A DNA stretch of 15,319 bases, from assembly GCA_035276085.1 (NCBI GenBank), contig DATELY010000285.1:1-15319 (forward strand), read 5' to 3'. The translations under genes were made by a program, and so were the position numbers. Below the pieces are notes generated by a model, which did no database searches, was not told where the DNA came from, and saw only the letters and a program-made list of their open reading frames with translations. Source of the DNA: DATELY01 sp035276085 (GTDB taxonomy: Bacteria > Pseudomonadota > Gammaproteobacteria > Steroidobacterales > Steroidobacteraceae). Shown in pieces: positions 14,595-15,319 of the stretch; the stretch's first letter is position 1; each line of letters starts with the position of its first letter.

Positions 14595-15319
14595 ATGTTG
14601 GGCAACTCGACCAGAAAAGTGCTTAGAACGTTTCGTATCGCTGGCAAAGCAAAATCACCCCAGTGGCTACTGCACACGCTCCTAGGCAAACGCTCGCACG
14701 TGCAAGTTAGAGTGTTTGGAACGCCGATCACCGTACGCACGTCCTCTCCCGATCTCAAAGTGGCCGTCAGTTGTCTCGGCGCAGAATTCGACAGCCTCTG
14801 CTCCGCCACGCCGGCGTTGGAACACAATCTCATCATCGACGCGGGAGGCTACATCGGCACGGCCGCGATCTCCTTTTCAAAGCGTTATCCGCAAGCCAAG
14901 GTCATCACGCTCGAACCCAGCGCCGAGAACTACCAACTGCTGGTAAAGAATACGGCCGGATTCCCGAACATCATTCCCCTGAACAAGGCGCTCGCCCCGG
15001 AGCCAGGAGTGCTCACCCTGCATGACAGGGGGACGGGCGAGTGGGGGTTCACGCTCGTCGGCAATGCGGCCGACCGGCAGACCAAGGTCGTCAGCGAAGT
15101 CGAATGCATCACGGTCCAGCAGATCATGGAGATGGTGGGTGCGAGCGGCATCGACATCTTCAAGATCGATATAGAGGGCGGAGAGCATGCTCTGCTGAGC
15201 CGCAACACGGAATGGATCGATGCGACCCGCAGTCTGTGCATCGAACTGCATGATCGAATCGTGCCGCGCTGTTCGGAAGCCTGGAACGCCGCGGTCGCAG
15301 GCCGCAAGAATTTCAAGCT
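14595..15319 (+). CDS. FkbM-family methyltransferase, 3' part beyond window
   Basis: The frame from ATG 14595 is open to the window edge, giving 241 residues so far. The SAM-binding motif I is IIDAGGYIGTAAISFSKRYP (80-99), followed by the acidic strand VITLEPSAENYQLLVKN (103-119) that binds the cofactor ribose. A later FkbM block is GIDIFKIDIEGGEHALL (185-201), and a WIDATRSLCIELHD strand follows. FkbM-type enzymes O-methylate secondary metabolites and glycans. GGAG lies a few bases before the ATG. The first 60 codons look less GC-biased than the rest. The gene may start a new unit, as a 108-base gap separates it from the YCII gene. Confidence 0.88.
   Translation, partial: MLGNSTRKVLRTFRIAGKAKSPQWLLHTLLGKRSHVQVRVFGTPITVRTSSPDLKVAVSCLGAEFDSLCSATPALEHNLIIDAGGYIGTAAISFSKRYPQAKVITLEPSAENYQLLVKNTAGFPNIIPLNKALAPEPGVLTLHDRGTGEWGFTLVGNAADRQTKVVSEVECITVQQIMEMVGASGIDIFKIDIEGGEHALLSRNTEWIDATRSLCIELHDRIVPRCSEAWNAAVAGRKNFK

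Noticed and set aside
1061..15319. A surface-glycan cluster made of the sulfotransferase, WbuC-type cupin and FkbM methyltransferase
   Set aside because: The three genes are 4-8 kb apart, on different strands, and separated by unrelated housekeeping and detoxification genes; no glycosyltransferase or flippase is present.
1..15319. CRISPR arrays, toxin-antitoxin pairs, restriction or other defence genes, tRNA and rRNA genes
   Set aside because: Read through both strands by eye; no direct-repeat array, no recognisable defence or toxin domain and no tRNA-like cloverleaf was seen.

Overview
The window is about 15.3 kb of GC-rich DNA (roughly 60-64% GC in hand-counted lines of the main genes). 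It looks like an ordinary stretch of proteobacterial chromosome. The bacterial RIO kinase, DUF1415, YaiI, WbuC-type cupin and several glutathione S-transferase-like genes suggest a gammaproteobacterium, perhaps Xanthomonadales/Nevskiales/Steroidobacter-like. That placement is inferred from gene content only. No rRNA, tRNA, CRISPR array, phage module or complete mobile element was seen.

Left edge (1-1060): the tail of an IS630-type transposase, then an unrecognised 186-residue protein with clearly lower GC (about 53.5%), then a non-coding stretch with a partial palindrome. This is the most island-like part. 1061-3388, minus strand: a sulfotransferase, then a two-gene unit of yaiI (DUF188) and a rhomboid protease 3 bp apart. 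3554-5875, plus strand: a large exported amidase-signature hydrolase with an intact Lys-Ser-Ser triad. 5920-6399, minus strand: a WbuC-type cupin, convergent with the amidase.

6701-8299, plus strand: a compact unit of a 42-residue, highly charged protein with a TTG start, a DUF1415 protein whose start may overlap its stop, and a RIO-family atypical kinase. It ends at a GGGGACAGATT-like inverted repeat. 8376-10087, minus strand: a GST-like protein and a Cof-type HAD phosphatase, with a possible 31-codon ORF between them. 10088-10501 holds a broken coding remnant. It is followed by an unrecognised exported 291-residue protein (10502-11377).

11594-12607, minus strand: a zinc alcohol dehydrogenase. 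It is divergent from a plus-strand series of small enzymes: a PPOX/FMN-binding split-barrel protein, a second GST-like protein and a YCII/DGPF-domain protein. The window ends inside an FkbM-family methyltransferase (14595 onward), which has no closed ORF because it runs off the edge.

No convincing new multi-gene defence or biosynthetic system was found. The parts most worth a second look are the small basic protein/DUF1415/RIO kinase unit, the low-GC orphan beside the transposase tail, the oversized secreted amidase, the exported orphan at 10502, and the decayed gene before it.
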